Shown here: piece after piece, positions 1 through 9,781 of the stretch
Numbering within the stretch: the stretch's first letter is position 1
How the letters are laid out: the number at the start of each line of letters is the position of its first letter
Origin: Magnetococcales bacterium
GTDB lineage: Bacteria > Pseudomonadota > Magnetococcia > Magnetococcales > Magnetaquicoccaceae
NCBI GenBank assembly: GCA_015231755.1
Contig: JADGAZ010000015.1
Coordinates: forward strand, 1-64,000
Length of the DNA: 64,000 nucleotides
Direction of reading: 5' to 3'
Notes under the pieces: generated by a model
Seen by the model: only the letters and a program-made list of their open reading frames with translations
Database searches by the model: none
Told to the model about the DNA's origin: nothing
Made by a program: the position numbers and the translations under genes

Positions 1-264
1 AGGCTGTTTTGATGCTTCAGACCGCCTGAAGCGTTTTACTGGGCTGAACGGTTACCAAAAATCTGGATCTGGCACAAACGGATGTAAAATTTATACTGGT
101 GATCCGTGGTCATCAGGATGCCTGGCTTCCGCCCCTGCAAGACGCATTAAAGAAGGCTTTGCAAGCGACGATCAAAACATGGTCGTTCTCTCAGCCTTCC
201 GTCGTGGTCATCAACGATAGCGGCGCCAAGGCTGCGCGCTGCGCTTTTCAAAACAAAAGAAAAG
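1..264. other. left-edge region without a confident gene
   Basis: No gene is called here. A plus-strand frame is open from the window edge to a TAG at about 221-223 and could be the 3' end of an upstream gene, but its product is not recognised. A second plus frame beginning at 99 runs straight into the repeat at 265-308, so it is probably not a real gene. A GCGCGC/GCGCTTTTC stretch at about 232-250 matches the module found beside other hairpin repeats in the window. Confidence 0.4.
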
Positions 265-308
265 GCAAAACCCTGGGAGAGGAATCTCCCAGACCCGCTC
301 TTTTTTTT
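265..308. repeat. intergenic hairpin repeat, copy 1
   Basis: The core CTGGGAGAGGAATCTCCCAG (273-292) is an inverted repeat followed by ACCCGCTC and eight T residues. It belongs to the family seen throughout the window. It lies just downstream of the chemoreceptor gene, which is on the minus strand, so it may act as its terminator. Confidence 0.8.
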
Positions 309-333
309 CAATTCTTTCAATAGGGTATCGAGG

Positions 334-2739
334 CTAGATTTCCGCGTCCCGCAACGACCGGATCACCGCGTTGGCCTCCTTGGACATGAACAGCTTGTCC
401 AGTAACACAAACATCTGGGCGCGCAGGGTCTGGAAATCGTCCATTTCGGCAATGGCGGACTCTTTTTCGTGACGGGAAATCTTGGCGACAATGGAACGGG
501 CGGTTTCGTGAACCCGCATGTGAACCTTGCCCAACTCCACGAACAAGGGAATGGCACCGAACCGGGCCGTGCCTTCGGAGTCGTACCATTTGCCGAAAGC
601 GCATTCGTGACCGCTGGCCACCTCTTCCGGACGCAGTTTGGCCCGACCACGGATCACGTGTTCAAGCTTGCCAAGCCACTTGAGATGGGCGTTCTTGACC
701 GCCTGCACATCGAACGCCGGGGAACTGTAGGAGAATCCCTCCTCCCACTGCTTGAGGGCTTCGCTGATCTCGTGGACCACGGTGGTCAGCATGGCGGCGT
801 GATGGATCGAGCCGTTGAGATATTCCTGCAGATCCAAAGCCTGCAACACCTGTTTTTGCACATTGATCGAGGCGATATAGATCTCCTCGGAACCCATCTG
901 CAAAGACGCGGTGCGCTCCTGGGCCATGGAACTCTCCTGGGCCACATTGGAAGCCCCCACCGCCACGTTGGAAGCGGCACGGGCGATCTCCGTGGTGCCG
1001 GCGGCGGCCTCGACAGCGGCGCGGGCCACCTCCTGGGAGGCCATGGCCAATTCCGAGGCGTTGCGGGTCACCTCGTCGGCGGCCTGGGTGACGCTGCGCA
1101 TCGACTGGGCGATGTTGCCCACCGCCCGGGCCTGATCGTCCACGGAACGGGTGATCTCCAGATTGGTTTCGGTGATCTGCTCGATCAACGTGGTGACATC
1201 CCGGGTGACACTGGCGGCTTCCCGGGTCTTGTTCTGGATTTCCCGGGTCTTTTCGTGGATCATCCGGGTGGCGTCGGCGGTCTGACGGGCCAACTCCTTG
1301 ACCTCGTTGGCCACCACGGCAAAGCCCTTGCCTGCCTCCCCGGCTCCCGCCGCCTCGATGGAGGCGTTCAAGGCGAGCATGTTGGTCTGATCGGCGATGG
1401 TCTTGATCATGCCCACCACCTTGCCGATCTCCCCGGCGGCCACCGCCAGCTTGTCCATCACCCCGAGGCTGGCGCGGGCGTTCTGGTTGGCTTTTTCCGA
1501 ACGTTGATCCGCCAGTTGACACCGCTCCCGCACCGCCCCCAAAGAAGAAGTCAATTGGGTCATGGAGGCCGACACCGTGCTCACCGCCTGATTCACCTGT
1601 CCGAGACTGGTGTTGACGTTTTCGATGTTGGCGGTCATCTGCTCGGCGGCGGAGGCCATGGTGGTCACATTGACGCTCGCCTGCTCGGAAGCGGCGGCAA
1701 TCGAGGAGACGTTGTTGGACAACTCGTGGGCCACTTCGTTGACGGAGTTGATGTTCTCCTTGACCTCGTCGATCTTGACCTTCAGCCCCTGGGTCTCCTG
1801 GTCCAGACTGTCGTTGAGCCGCAACACCTGTTTGGACAACGACACCGTGCCCTGGGAGTCCGCCGCCAGCAGTTCCCGCAACGGGATCAACTCGTTGACC
1901 ACCGCCAGCACGCTTTCCGCCTGCAACCGCTGCTGACGCAACGAATGGGTGATCTGCTCGGTGACCAGATTGAACTTCTGACCGATGAACTCCAGTTCCG
2001 GGATATAGCCCTCCATGAAATGGACCTCCAGGTTGCCCTGGGCGTACTCTTCGAGCCGATTGGAAAAATCACCGATCTGATGGGTCAAAGACCAGTTGCG
2101 CCAAGTCAGAAACATCAAGCCCACCAGCACCAAAGCCAGATTGCTCCCCACCAGCAACCGGACCGCTCCGGTGACCCGATCCTGGGTGATGCGGGACTGG
2201 GCGGTCATGCGCTGGACAGCCTTGTCCATGTTGACCAGCAGGACCACGTTCTCCTCGATGACATGTTTCTTGATGGTTTCCAGATCTCCGGGTCCGGCCA
2301 GACCGGAGCGCACGTTGCGCTGAAAGGACTCCCAGCGATCCGCCACGGCCTGAAGATCCGCCAGCACTTCCGAAGAAGGGGTCAACATGGCCTCGAAGGT
2401 GGTCTGCTCCCGGTTGAGGGAGGAGGGGGCATTGCCGCCGGTCATCAGGGCTTTCAGAGTGAGATCAAAGATTTCCAGGCTCTCTTCGGACTGTTTCTTG
2501 ATCCCCCGGTCCCCGGTGACCAGATAGATGAAAAACTCCTTGGTGGCTTTCTGGATCAACATGCGTTGCCGACCCGCCAGATTGATGGTGGCGGCGTCTT
2601 CGCTTTTGAGGCGGGAGGCGTAGTAGAGATTGCCCGCCGCCAGCAGGGCCAAAACCACCAAAAGCGCGCCAACGGTCTGCAACGACGCCTTGATGCCGAT
2701 TTTTTGATCCCAGGCGTGGATGTTGATTTTTGACGTCAT
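334..2739 (-). CDS. methyl-accepting chemotaxis protein with PilJ-like sensor and CZB domain
   Basis: Membrane chemoreceptor of 801 aa that should signal to CheA/CheW. Residues about 21-40 form the first membrane segment. [10 protein letters not shown] motif (53-61) opens a PilJ/NarX-type four-helix sensor region, and a second membrane segment follows near 200. The long C-terminal coiled coil contains the signalling hairpin ([17 protein letters not shown]). Close to the C-terminus, a [10 protein letters not shown] block with flanking histidines marks a chemoreceptor zinc-binding (CZB) domain. I chose the ATG at 2739 because AGGA lies upstream and the membrane segment follows directly; the open frame continues to 2841. 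It is divergent from pqiA. The ligand is unknown; CZB domains of this family bind zinc and respond to oxidants such as HOCl. Confidence 0.93.
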   Translation of the reverse strand: MTSKINIHAWDQKIGIKASLQTVGALLVVLALLAAGNLYYASRLKSEDAATINLAGRQRMLIQKATKEFFIYLVTGDRGIKKQSEESLEIFDLTLKALMTGGNAPSSLNREQTTFEAMLTPSSEVLADLQAVADRWESFQRNVRSGLAGPGDLETIKKHVIEENVVLLVNMDKAVQRMTAQSRITQDRVTGAVRLLVGSNLALVLVGLMFLTWRNWSLTHQIGDFSNRLEEYAQGNLEVHFMEGYIPELEFIGQKFNLVTEQITHSLRQQRLQAESVLAVVNELIPLRELLAADSQGTVSLSKQVLRLNDSLDQETQGLKVKIDEVKENINSVNEVAHELSNNVSSIAAASEQASVNVTTMASAAEQMTANIENVNTSLGQVNQAVSTVSASMTQLTSSLGAVRERCQLADQRSEKANQNARASLGVMDKLAVAAGEIGKVVGMIKTIADQTNMLALNASIEAAGAGEAGKGFAVVANEVKELARQTADATRMIHEKTREIQNKTREAASVTRDVTTLIEQITETNLEITRSVDDQARAVGNIAQSMRSVTQAADEVTRNASELAMASQEVARAAVEAAAGTTEIARAASNVAVGASNVAQESSMAQERTASLQMGSEEIYIASINVQKQVLQALDLQEYLNGSIHHAAMLTTVVHEISEALKQWEEGFSYSSPAFDVQAVKNAHLKWLGKLEHVIRGRAKLRPEEVASGHECAFGKWYDSEGTARFGAIPLFVELGKVHMRVHETARSIVAKISRHEKESAIAEMDDFQTLRAQMFVLLDKLFMSKEANAVIRSLRDAEI

Positions 2740-2875
2740 GGGGATTTCCTGGTAAATAAGAGAGACGGTTCGCCCCTGTTGATCCAATTCGCGAGCCAAA
2801 AAGCGCGCGTGCCCGAAATCCGGACACGAAAATCCTTGCACACGTGCATTATAGAACAGATGAACGGCGCGTCAA

Positions 2876-4168
2876 ATGGAATGCCGACACACCCCTCGCG
2901 CAGAAAGCGTCACAGGGTCCATTCAGGATTCCTGGACCTTGTGTCACGACTGCCACGCTCCGTCCCGTCTGCCCCCACTGCCACCGGGTGGCGTGGCCCG
3001 GTGTCCCCGTTGCGGGGCGGAACTGGCCCGACGCGGCACCTCCTCTCCCGACGCTCCCCTGGCTCTGGCTTTGGCCGGATTGATCCTGTACCTCATGGCC
3101 AATGCCCAGCCCCTGTTGATTCTCAGGCTTGGCGGACGGCAACTGGGCAACACCCTGCTGGCGGGAGTCCTGGCCATGACCCGGGAAGGGATGTGGGATC
3201 TGGCGCTGCTGGTTTTTCTGACCAGCATGCTTTTTCCGGCCTTGATGCTCCTGGGACTGATCCATACCCTGTTGCCCCTGAAGTTGGGACATCAGCCCCG
3301 GCAAGGGATCAGGGTCTTCAAGATGGTGCTGGCGGTGACCCCCTGGTCCATGGTGGGAATCTATACCCTGGGACTGTTCGTGGCCTATGTCAAGTTGACC
3401 TCCATGGCCAGCGTGATGCCCGGCATGGCCCTGTACGCTTTTTTCGGTCTGCTGCTGGTCACGTCGGCGGCCCGGGCCACCCTGAATCCGGCCCAGGTCT
3501 GGGAACGGCTCGCCCCGGCGACCCCTCCCCCCCCTTCCGACGATCCCTGTCAGCGGGACCGGACCTTGTGTCACGTCTGCGCCCTGCCGGCGCGCCTGCC
3601 GGAAACCAAAAATTCCCATCCACCCCGCTGCCTTCGCTGTCACTCCCGGCTGCACCCCCGCAAAGCCGCCAGTTTGACCCGTACCTGGGCTTTGCTGTGG
3701 ACCGCCACCTTTTTGTACATTCCGGCCAACCTCTATCCGGTGATGACCGTGATCAAAATGGGACGGGGAGAGCCGGATACCATTCTGAGCGGAGTCAAGC
3801 ATCTGATCGAAAGCGGCATGTGGCCTTTGGCCCTGCTGGTCTTCATGGCCAGTATCGTGGTGCCGGTGATGAAAATCGTGATCCTGATGTTTCTGCTGAT
3901 TTCCGTCAAACGCGGCTCGGTACTGCGCTGCCGGGACCGCACCACGCTTTACCGGGTACTGGAAACTTTCGGCCACTGGTCCATGGTGGATATCTTTCTG
4001 GTATCGATTCTCACCGCCCTGGTGGATTTTGGCTCCCTCGCCTTGATCAAGCCGGGGATCGGAGCCTCTTTTTTCGCAGCGGTGGTGGTCCTGACCCTGT
4101 TTGCGGCACGGGCGTTCGATCCCAGATTGATCTGGGATCCTTTAAACGAGAAACAGCATGAATCATGA
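2876..4168 (+). CDS. pqiA: PqiA-type intermembrane transport membrane protein
   Basis: Inner-membrane protein of 430 aa, close to the usual PqiA length. It has two homologous halves, each with a CxxC...CxxC zinc-ribbon-like motif (C23/C26/C43/C46 in the first, and LCHVC...RCLRC in the second) followed by four hydrophobic segments. PqiA partners with the MCE protein PqiB in a lipid-transport path across the periplasm. The gene overlaps pqiB by 11 bp and is the first of a pqiABC operon. No strong ribosome binding site precedes the ATG, so the start is less certain than the family call. Confidence 0.93.
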   Translation: MECRHTPRAESVTGSIQDSWTLCHDCHAPSRLPPLPPGGVARCPRCGAELARRGTSSPDAPLALALAGLILYLMANAQPLLILRLGGRQLGNTLLAGVLAMTREGMWDLALLVFLTSMLFPALMLLGLIHTLLPLKLGHQPRQGIRVFKMVLAVTPWSMVGIYTLGLFVAYVKLTSMASVMPGMALYAFFGLLLVTSAARATLNPAQVWERLAPATPPPPSDDPCQRDRTLCHVCALPARLPETKNSHPPRCLRCHSRLHPRKAASLTRTWALLWTATFLYIPANLYPVMTVIKMGRGEPDTILSGVKHLIESGMWPLALLVFMASIVVPVMKIVILMFLLISVKRGSVLRCRDRTTLYRVLETFGHWSMVDIFLVSILTALVDFGSLALIKPGIGASFFAAVVVLTLFAARAFDPRLIWDPLNEKQHES

Positions 4169-5984
4169 CTCCCCGCCCCAACCCCAACCGCTCGCCACGG
4201 AAACCCCCAACCCCTCTCCGGGGGAACCCTGGAACGATGCCCCGAACCCCTCTCCCACCGAAGCCCCGTGCCACCCCCAGACGACCGAATCCCCCGACCC
4301 TCTCCCTTCGGCCACGGTGGAAACCAAAGGATCCGGCGGATGGCAACTGGTCTGGTTCATTCCGCTGGTGGCGCTGTTGATCGGAGCCTGGCTGGTCTTC
4401 AAGACCTGGTCCGAGGCCGGTCCGGAAATCGTCCTGAACTTTAAAAGCGCCGAGGGCATCGAGGCGGGCAAAACCCGCATCAAGCACAAAGAGGTGGAAG
4501 TGGGTCTGGTGGAAACCGTCACCTTGAGTCCGGACTTCACCCATGTGCGGGTTCACGCGGCCCTGGTCAAGGGAACCGAACCCTTTCTCACCAGCGGCGC
4601 CAAATTCTGGGTGGTGCGACCCCGTTTGAGTCTGCGGGGCATTTCCGGACTGGGCACCCTGGTTTCCGGCGCCCACATCGAGATGGAACCGGGTCAAGGC
4701 TCTCCGCAACGCAATTTCAACGGCCTGGAAAATCCCCCCCAGGTACGGGTCGGCGCGCCGGGCAGTCGCTATCTCCTGGAGGCGCCCTCCCTCGGTTCCC
4801 TGGACGTGGGGGCGCCGGTCTATTACCGGGACATCCCCGTGGGGGAGGTGCTGGGTTATGAACTCAACAAGGACAAAAAAGGGGTCACCCTGCCCATCTT
4901 CGTGCAGGAGCCTTACAACGCCCTGATCCGGGATACCACCCGTTTCTGGGAGACCAGCGGTGTCGATCTGGTGGTGGATGCGGGAGGGTTCCGGTTGCGT
5001 TCCAGTTCGGTGAGTCGTCTGCTGATGGGGGGAGTCACCTTCAATACCCCGGAAACCCTGGAATCCGGCCAGTTCGCCCCGGAAAACAGTCGTTTCACCC
5101 TCTTCAAGAGCGAAACCGCCGTCGCCGAAGGCTCCTATACGCAAAAATTGTTGTTCGTGTTGTATTTCAAAGGATCGGTACGCGGTTTGAGCGTTGGCGC
5201 GCCGGTGGAATTCCGTGGCATTCAGGTGGGCAAGGTCACGGACATCCGGCTGGAATACGATTTCCAGGAGACCACCTTCCGCATTCCGGTCCTGGTTCAG
5301 ATCGAGCCGGAACGGGTGATCGAAATTTCCGCCAACGGCATCAAGACCCTGCGGGGGGACTCTCCCCACGAGTTCCTGCAAACCCTGGTGAAACGGGGAC
5401 TGCGGGCGCAACTCAAGACCGGCAGTTATCTCACCGGACAATTGTTCGTCGAATTGGATCTGCACCAGAACGCGCCTCTCACCCTGGTGGGAGGAACCCA
5501 GACCGTGCATCCGGAACTGCCCACCATTCCCACCAGTCTGGACGAGATCACCGCCTCGGTGACCCGTTTCCTGGACAAGATCCAGTCCTTGCCTCTGGAG
5601 GGGATCGGCAAGGAGCTGCATGAAACCCTGAAAGGGACCAACCGGGCCGCCAACGCCCCGGAAACCCTGGAGACCATCCGGGCCGCCCACGGAGCCTTGA
5701 CCGAAGCCCGCAATCTTTTGAAAAATCTCAATCTGCAAGTCGAACCCATGGCCACGGGGGTCAAGGGGGTGAGTGGCGCGGCCACGGCCACCTTGAAGCA
5801 GCTCGAAGAGACCCTGGTCAAGGTGGATGGTCTAATCGGTCCCAAGGCGCCGTTGCATTACGGCATGGTGGAGGCGGTGCGGGAGTTGGCCGCCGCGGCC
5901 CGTTCGGTACGCAGTCTGATCGATCTGCTGGAACGCAAACCCGAATCCTTGATCTTTGGCAAGGAAAAGGAAGGAGTCCGCTGA
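4158..5984 (+). CDS. pqiB: PqiB-type MCE protein (three MCE domains)
   Basis: Periplasm-spanning lipid transport protein of 608 aa, a little longer than E. coli PqiB because of a proline-rich cytoplasmic N-terminus of about 60 residues. One membrane segment (LVWFIPLVALLIGAWLVF) follows. Three MCE repeats begin near NFKSAEGIEAG, LDVGAPVYYRDIPVGEV and GLSVGAPVEFRGIQVGKV. The C-terminal part is helical, as expected for the needle formed by PqiB hexamers. It starts inside pqiA and its stop overlaps the pqiC start (TGATG), so translation of the three genes is probably coupled. Confidence 0.94.
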   Translation: MNHDSPPQPQPLATETPNPSPGEPWNDAPNPSPTEAPCHPQTTESPDPLPSATVETKGSGGWQLVWFIPLVALLIGAWLVFKTWSEAGPEIVLNFKSAEGIEAGKTRIKHKEVEVGLVETVTLSPDFTHVRVHAALVKGTEPFLTSGAKFWVVRPRLSLRGISGLGTLVSGAHIEMEPGQGSPQRNFNGLENPPQVRVGAPGSRYLLEAPSLGSLDVGAPVYYRDIPVGEVLGYELNKDKKGVTLPIFVQEPYNALIRDTTRFWETSGVDLVVDAGGFRLRSSSVSRLLMGGVTFNTPETLESGQFAPENSRFTLFKSETAVAEGSYTQKLLFVLYFKGSVRGLSVGAPVEFRGIQVGKVTDIRLEYDFQETTFRIPVLVQIEPERVIEISANGIKTLRGDSPHEFLQTLVKRGLRAQLKTGSYLTGQLFVELDLHQNAPLTLVGGTQTVHPELPTIPTSLDEITASVTRFLDKIQSLPLEGIGKELHETLKGTNRAANAPETLETIRAAHGALTEARNLLKNLNLQVEPMATGVKGVSGAATATLKQLEETLVKVDGLIGPKAPLHYGMVEAVRELAAAARSVRSLIDLLERKPESLIFGKEKEGVR

Positions 5985-6622
5985 TGTCTTGTTTTCAGAA
6001 GGTTCACAGCCCCTTGTTTTTACTGGTCCTAACCCTGCTGTTGACCGCGGGATGCGCCGGACCGGCCTCGCCGCCGACCCGGTTTTTCCTGCTCACCTCC
6101 CTGCCCGTCCAGGAGGAGGCCGTCAAACCGGTGGCCAACCGGCAGCAAGGATTGGTGGTGGAGTTGGAACCGGTGGAGATTCCCCAGTATCTCAACCGTC
6201 CGGAGATGGTCACCCGCGCCGGTGGCAATCGTTTGCGGCTGGAGCGGTTGAATCAGTGGGCCGGGGATTTCAAGGAGGACATCGGGCGGGTCACCATGGA
6301 AAATCTTTCCCGCCTGTTGGGTTCGGATCGGGTGGTGATTCTGCCCAATCGGGCCGAAAGCGCGCCTCATTTCCGCATCGCCACCACCATCAACCGTTTC
6401 GAGCCGGATGAAGCGGGTCAGGTATCGCTCGACGCCCGTTGGACCCTGTTCGACGGCAAGGGAGGGGTGCTGCTCACCCGTCATACCCGTGTCACCGCCC
6501 TAGCCGACAAGGCCGAGGATCATGAATCGTTGGTGGGAGCCATGAGCAAGACTTTGGGCATGCTCAACCGGGAGATGGGCGAGGCGATCCTGGCCCAATC
6601 CGGCAAGGGAAAAGAAAAATAA
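5984..6622 (+). CDS. pqiC: PqiC-type outer-membrane lipoprotein (ABC transport auxiliary family)
   Basis: Lipoprotein of 212 aa that should anchor the PqiB needle at the outer membrane. The N-terminus is a lipoprotein signal with lipobox LTAGC. It is followed by the RFFLLTSLP strand and the VELEPVEIPQYLNRPEMV segment typical of the DUF330/PqiC family. AAGGAG sits just before the ATG, which overlaps the pqiB stop. It is the last gene of the operon; the convergent gene begins 28 bp further on. Confidence 0.92.
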   Translation: MSCFQKVHSPLFLLVLTLLLTAGCAGPASPPTRFFLLTSLPVQEEAVKPVANRQQGLVVELEPVEIPQYLNRPEMVTRAGGNRLRLERLNQWAGDFKEDIGRVTMENLSRLLGSDRVVILPNRAESAPHFRIATTINRFEPDEAGQVSLDARWTLFDGKGGVLLTRHTRVTALADKAEDHESLVGAMSKTLGMLNREMGEAILAQSGKGKEK

Positions 6623-6650
6623 ACCCAACCCTTCAAACCAACGATCCGGT

Positions 6651-7940
6651 TCAGGACAAAACCATGGCGCGGGTCATGCTGTCGGGTTCCACGACCCGCA
6701 GCAGCCCCAATCCTTCCAGTTTCCGGGCCAATTCGGACAACTCCCAGACCGGTTTTTTAATGATTCCGGCGATGGCGAGCAGATCATTGGTACCATTCGC
6801 GTAGGCGAGCAGATTCCGCAACGCCGCCATGGAAAAAACGCCACGCTTGATGTTCAAGGTGGGATACAAGCCGTATTGGCCCAATTGGGGTTCTCCGAGG
6901 CAGGTGGCGCGATAGACCCGGTTCATCTCCGCCACTTCGATGCAGCGCTGCACATACCTAAATCCCCCGGCTAGCCCCTTGGGGGTGACCAGATCGAGAT
7001 TGTCCAAAGAGGTGTGGTATTCCGGATAGGTGCCGTACTTGCTGCGACACACGGAGACCACAGGCAGATCCACGCCGGGGCTGCAATATTGCCGTTCGTC
7101 GCTGCCCCGTTCCAAAAACGAGTAAACCTGATGCCTTCCTTCCAGATGGGGCAGCACCTGGTTGACAATCCGATCCGCGAGCGTATTGGCATAGGGGGTG
7201 GACACGCAGGAATACAGGCGCTCGTCCCCGAGGCAGGAGAGATTGAAACCGGCGATCACCCGTTCTTTGAGTGTATCCAGATGTTGACTCAGATAGGCGA
7301 GGGAACCGATCGTCTCGGGAATGAAAAGCAACCGATACGAATAACGGCGCGGTTCCGACATCAGCCAGCGTCCGATCCAGGTCAGGATCACCGGACCGGA
7401 CAGCTCATTGTTGGCCATGGAAGGATGACAAATATCGGTCGAGAGCAAAATTTCCTGTCGAGATTCCCCCGGCAGCAGGCATTCGCCATAGGTCAGGTAT
7501 CCATCGGACAGATCGCTGTCGATCACCACCCGATACTGTCCGGGTTGCAGTTTGAGCCTTTCCCGATGCGCCAAGCAAAAGCCCCATCGTTCCGCATAGT
7601 AGGAGGTCACATACGGAATGGCCTCGGGTTGCTCTTCGAGGCTGTACAGGTGATCCTGCAACGCTTCCAGCGAAAACCAGGCATCCACCGGAACGGAATA
7701 TCCGACCACGTGCAGATTGTTCTGTCGAAAGTCCACGATCCGCCGCCCATCGGCGGTGGCGATGAAGGCGTCGCGGATGTTCCACTCCCTGGGGATGGTC
7801 CAGTCGAACACTTTGGTTCCGGTCGGCAGTTCGGTCTGCCGGAGCGGAAGGTGATCCGCGATGATTCCAAGGGTCTCGCGGACGCCCTGACCGGTAAGGC
7901 TGCGACAGATTGGAAATAATTTTTGCAACAGGTCGTACAT
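6651..7940 (-). CDS. DUF4910/DUF2172 aminopeptidase-like protein of a glycan locus
   Basis: A 429-aa soluble protein with the M28-peptidase-like fold signature of the DUF4910/DUF2172 family. It shows LSTDICHPSMANNELSGP, a later LERGSDERQYCSPGVDLPV, and a C-terminal YPEYHTSLDN. The His, Asp/Asn, Glu and His positions are those expected to bind zinc in M28 enzymes. Members often sit in polysaccharide or nonulosonate clusters and their substrate is not established. A winged-helix-like C-terminus (about 370-425) follows the catalytic domain. It lies 41 bp downstream of the methyltransferase on the same strand, so the two are probably cotranscribed. Amidase or deacylase activity on a sugar substituent is possible but only inferred. 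Confidence 0.8.
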   Translation of the reverse strand: MYDLLQKLFPICRSLTGQGVRETLGIIADHLPLRQTELPTGTKVFDWTIPREWNIRDAFIATADGRRIVDFRQNNLHVVGYSVPVDAWFSLEALQDHLYSLEEQPEAIPYVTSYYAERWGFCLAHRERLKLQPGQYRVVIDSDLSDGYLTYGECLLPGESRQEILLSTDICHPSMANNELSGPVILTWIGRWLMSEPRRYSYRLLFIPETIGSLAYLSQHLDTLKERVIAGFNLSCLGDERLYSCVSTPYANTLADRIVNQVLPHLEGRHQVYSFLERGSDERQYCSPGVDLPVVSVCRSKYGTYPEYHTSLDNLDLVTPKGLAGGFRYVQRCIEVAEMNRVYRATCLGEPQLGQYGLYPTLNIKRGVFSMAALRNLLAYANGTNDLLAIAGIIKKPVWELSELARKLEGLGLLRVVEPDSMTRAMVLS

Positions 7941-7981
7941 GGAAGCCTCTTCCGGCGTTCATGAACCTTGGAGATACCGGT

Positions 7982-8884
7982 TTATCCTCCCGCCTTGACG
8001 GCCTCCACGACAAACGCGGAGCACAGAAAATAGCCACGCCAGTTGGATGATTCGTGTTCCAGGGCCATGGCCTCTTCGCGGAACAGGCCCGGATTGTCGG
8101 CTGCCAGATAGGGCATGGCCGGGTGATAATGGTACCAACGCAATTGGATATCGATGAAGCCATGCCGTTTGAACTGTTCCACCACCTCGAAAGGGTTGTG
8201 GAACCTGGAAAGAATCTGATCGTATCCGGGGGCGTTTGAGCCTTCGACCTGTGTCCGCAGCGGTGGCATATCCATGCGCAGGCGGGATTCGAGTTCCTGG
8301 GCGACTTTTTGTTTGAGTTCTCCGGAGACGCCCGCGAGCAGATCGTTCAAGATGAACTCGTGGGTCAGTCGGTTGAGGGTGAACAGGGAAAACAGTTTGT
8401 TGCGGAATTCGACAAACACGCTTCCGCCCGGACGAATCATGGTGGCCATGTTTTCCAGCACGTTGTCATCATTGGCGACGTGGGGCATCACGCCCATGGC
8501 CATGAGTCCATCGAACAGTCCTTCCCGCAGAAAGTGGGCATAGGTCACCGGATCCTGAATATCGCCATAGCCGATGTGATCCGGATTCAGGTGATTTTCC
8601 CGCATGCGTTCCTTGGATTGTGCGACCATCTGCTCGGAGATGTCGAAGCCCCACACTTCCATTCCCGCCTTTGCCAGGGTTGCCAGGGGTGTTCCTTCCC
8701 CGACGCCCACTTCGATCACCCGTTTGAGTCCCTTGTTGATAAAAGCATTCAACAATAACTGTAAACGAAAATAATTGGCCGGATAACGCGCCTGGGGATC
8801 ATGCAGAAAATCACGATTATACCTTGCCTGATACGCGGATGCAGTGGCATCATAATGCTGAGTAACCAATTGTGTTGGTTGCAT
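7982..8884 (-). CDS. class I SAM-dependent methyltransferase
   Basis: A 300-aa protein with SAM-binding motif I VIEVGVGEGTPLATLA (about residue 56), an acidic GFDISEQM motif II, and a later GLMAMGVMPHVAND segment. The size and N-terminal HYDATASAYQARY match methyltransferases of surface-sugar or small-molecule clusters. The target is unknown; an O- or C-methylation of a glycan or nonulosonate is likely from its neighbours. AAAGGA lies 7-8 bases before the ATG. It precedes the DUF4910 gene and is divergent from the NeuB-like gene. Confidence 0.82.
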   Translation of the reverse strand: MQPTQLVTQHYDATASAYQARYNRDFLHDPQARYPANYFRLQLLLNAFINKGLKRVIEVGVGEGTPLATLAKAGMEVWGFDISEQMVAQSKERMRENHLNPDHIGYGDIQDPVTYAHFLREGLFDGLMAMGVMPHVANDDNVLENMATMIRPGGSVFVEFRNKLFSLFTLNRLTHEFILNDLLAGVSGELKQKVAQELESRLRMDMPPLRTQVEGSNAPGYDQILSRFHNPFEVVEQFKRHGFIDIQLRWYHYHPAMPYLAADNPGLFREEAMALEHESSNWRGYFLCSAFVVEAVKAGG

Positions 8885-9029
8885 ATTTTTTCCTTTGGAT
8901 CCGATTGCCCGACACCTGTGCCATAAAGCGCCTTTTCATTTTCCGATTCAGGAATGGTAAGGCTTAATCATAATGTTTGCAACCCGGGTCTTTTCCATTC
9001 ATCCCTTCATTTTCGAGGTTCCTTGCACC

Positions 9030-9716
9030 ATGATGTTCATCGCGGAAATCGGCATGAATCACAACGGTCACTTCGCGTTGGCCGGAGAGTTGATCCGTCA
9101 GGCGCAAATGGCGGGGGCGGATGTGGTCAAGATGCAGTTGGGCTGGCGGGACGGGGAGGGGGAGATCAACCGGTTGACTCCGGAGGTGATTGCCCAGTTG
9201 TATCGCCTTGCGGATTATTATGGCATCGAGTTGTTGTTTTCGGTCATCCGTCCGGACGCCTGGGAAACCTTGAAGCCGTTTCATCCCCGGCGGATCAAGA
9301 TCGCCTCCCGCACGGTCAACGACTATCCGGAGTTGGTGCGTGAGGTGATTGCCACGGGTTTGCCGGTGATCATTTCTTTGGGCATGTGGCAAGGGGAGGG
9401 ATTGCCTTTCGGGCAGCCGGCCAATGTGGAGTATTTATGGTGTCGTTCCAGTTATCCGGCTCACGCCTGGGATTTGACCGCGTTGCCCAAATCGTTCATC
9501 GGGACGCCTTATGCGGGCTACAGTGATCACTCTTTGGGGATTGAGGTTCCCTTGCTTGCCATTGCGCGGGGGGCGCGCATCATCGAGAAACATTTCACTT
9601 TGGACAAGTCCGACACCACCATTCGGGATCATGTGTTGAGTGCCACTCCGGAGGAGTTTGCACGGATGGTGGTTTTGGGACGGGGCATGCGACGCGCGAT
9701 CCAGGCCGGCGTATAA
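9030..9716 (+). CDS. short NeuB-family (N-acetylneuraminate synthase-like) protein
   Basis: A 228-aa protein matching only the TIM-barrel half of NeuB-type synthases, which condense phosphoenolpyruvate with an amino sugar to give nonulosonic acids. It has FIAEIGMNHNG at the N-terminus, VKMQLGW where canonical enzymes have VKFQ, GYSDHSLGIEVPLLA, and GARIIEKHFTLDKS. The C-terminal SAF (antifreeze-like) domain of about 80 residues that normally completes the active site is absent, and a stop follows directly. The ATG at 9030 (or 9033) is preferred over upstream starts because FIAEIG is the usual N-terminus and GAGG lies upstream. It may act alone, with a separate SAF partner, or as a truncated homologue with another role. 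Confidence 0.82.
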   Translation: MMFIAEIGMNHNGHFALAGELIRQAQMAGADVVKMQLGWRDGEGEINRLTPEVIAQLYRLADYYGIELLFSVIRPDAWETLKPFHPRRIKIASRTVNDYPELVREVIATGLPVIISLGMWQGEGLPFGQPANVEYLWCRSSYPAHAWDLTALPKSFIGTPYAGYSDHSLGIEVPLLAIARGARIIEKHFTLDKSDTTIRDHVLSATPEEFARMVVLGRGMRRAIQAGV

Positions 9717-9723
9717 TCGACCC

Positions 9724-9781
9724 ATTGAAGAAAAGAGGGGGTCTGGGAGATTCATCTACCAGACCCCCTCTTTTCTTCAAT
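9724..9781. terminator. perfect 23-bp inverted repeat, bidirectional terminator (repeat copy 2)
   Basis: Arms 9724-9746 and 9759-9781 are exact reverse complements of 23 bp, ending in TTTTCTTC in both directions, with a 12-base loop. It lies between two convergent genes and includes the TGA stop of the glycosyltransferase (9777-9779). It is the most symmetrical member of the hairpin family. Confidence 0.9.

Noticed and set aside
99-323. Short frame at the left edge (74 aa)
   Set aside because: The 3' third is the hairpin repeat read as protein, and no ribosome site or known family supports it.
469-2733. Long plus-strand frame (754 aa) opposite the chemoreceptor
   Set aside because: It is Gly/His-rich, has no family motifs, and mirrors the codons of a well-supported gene. 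Similar antisense frames at 4047-5738, 10796-12244, 13624-15537, 38099-39898, 52930-54675 and 56091-58259 are rejected for the same reason.
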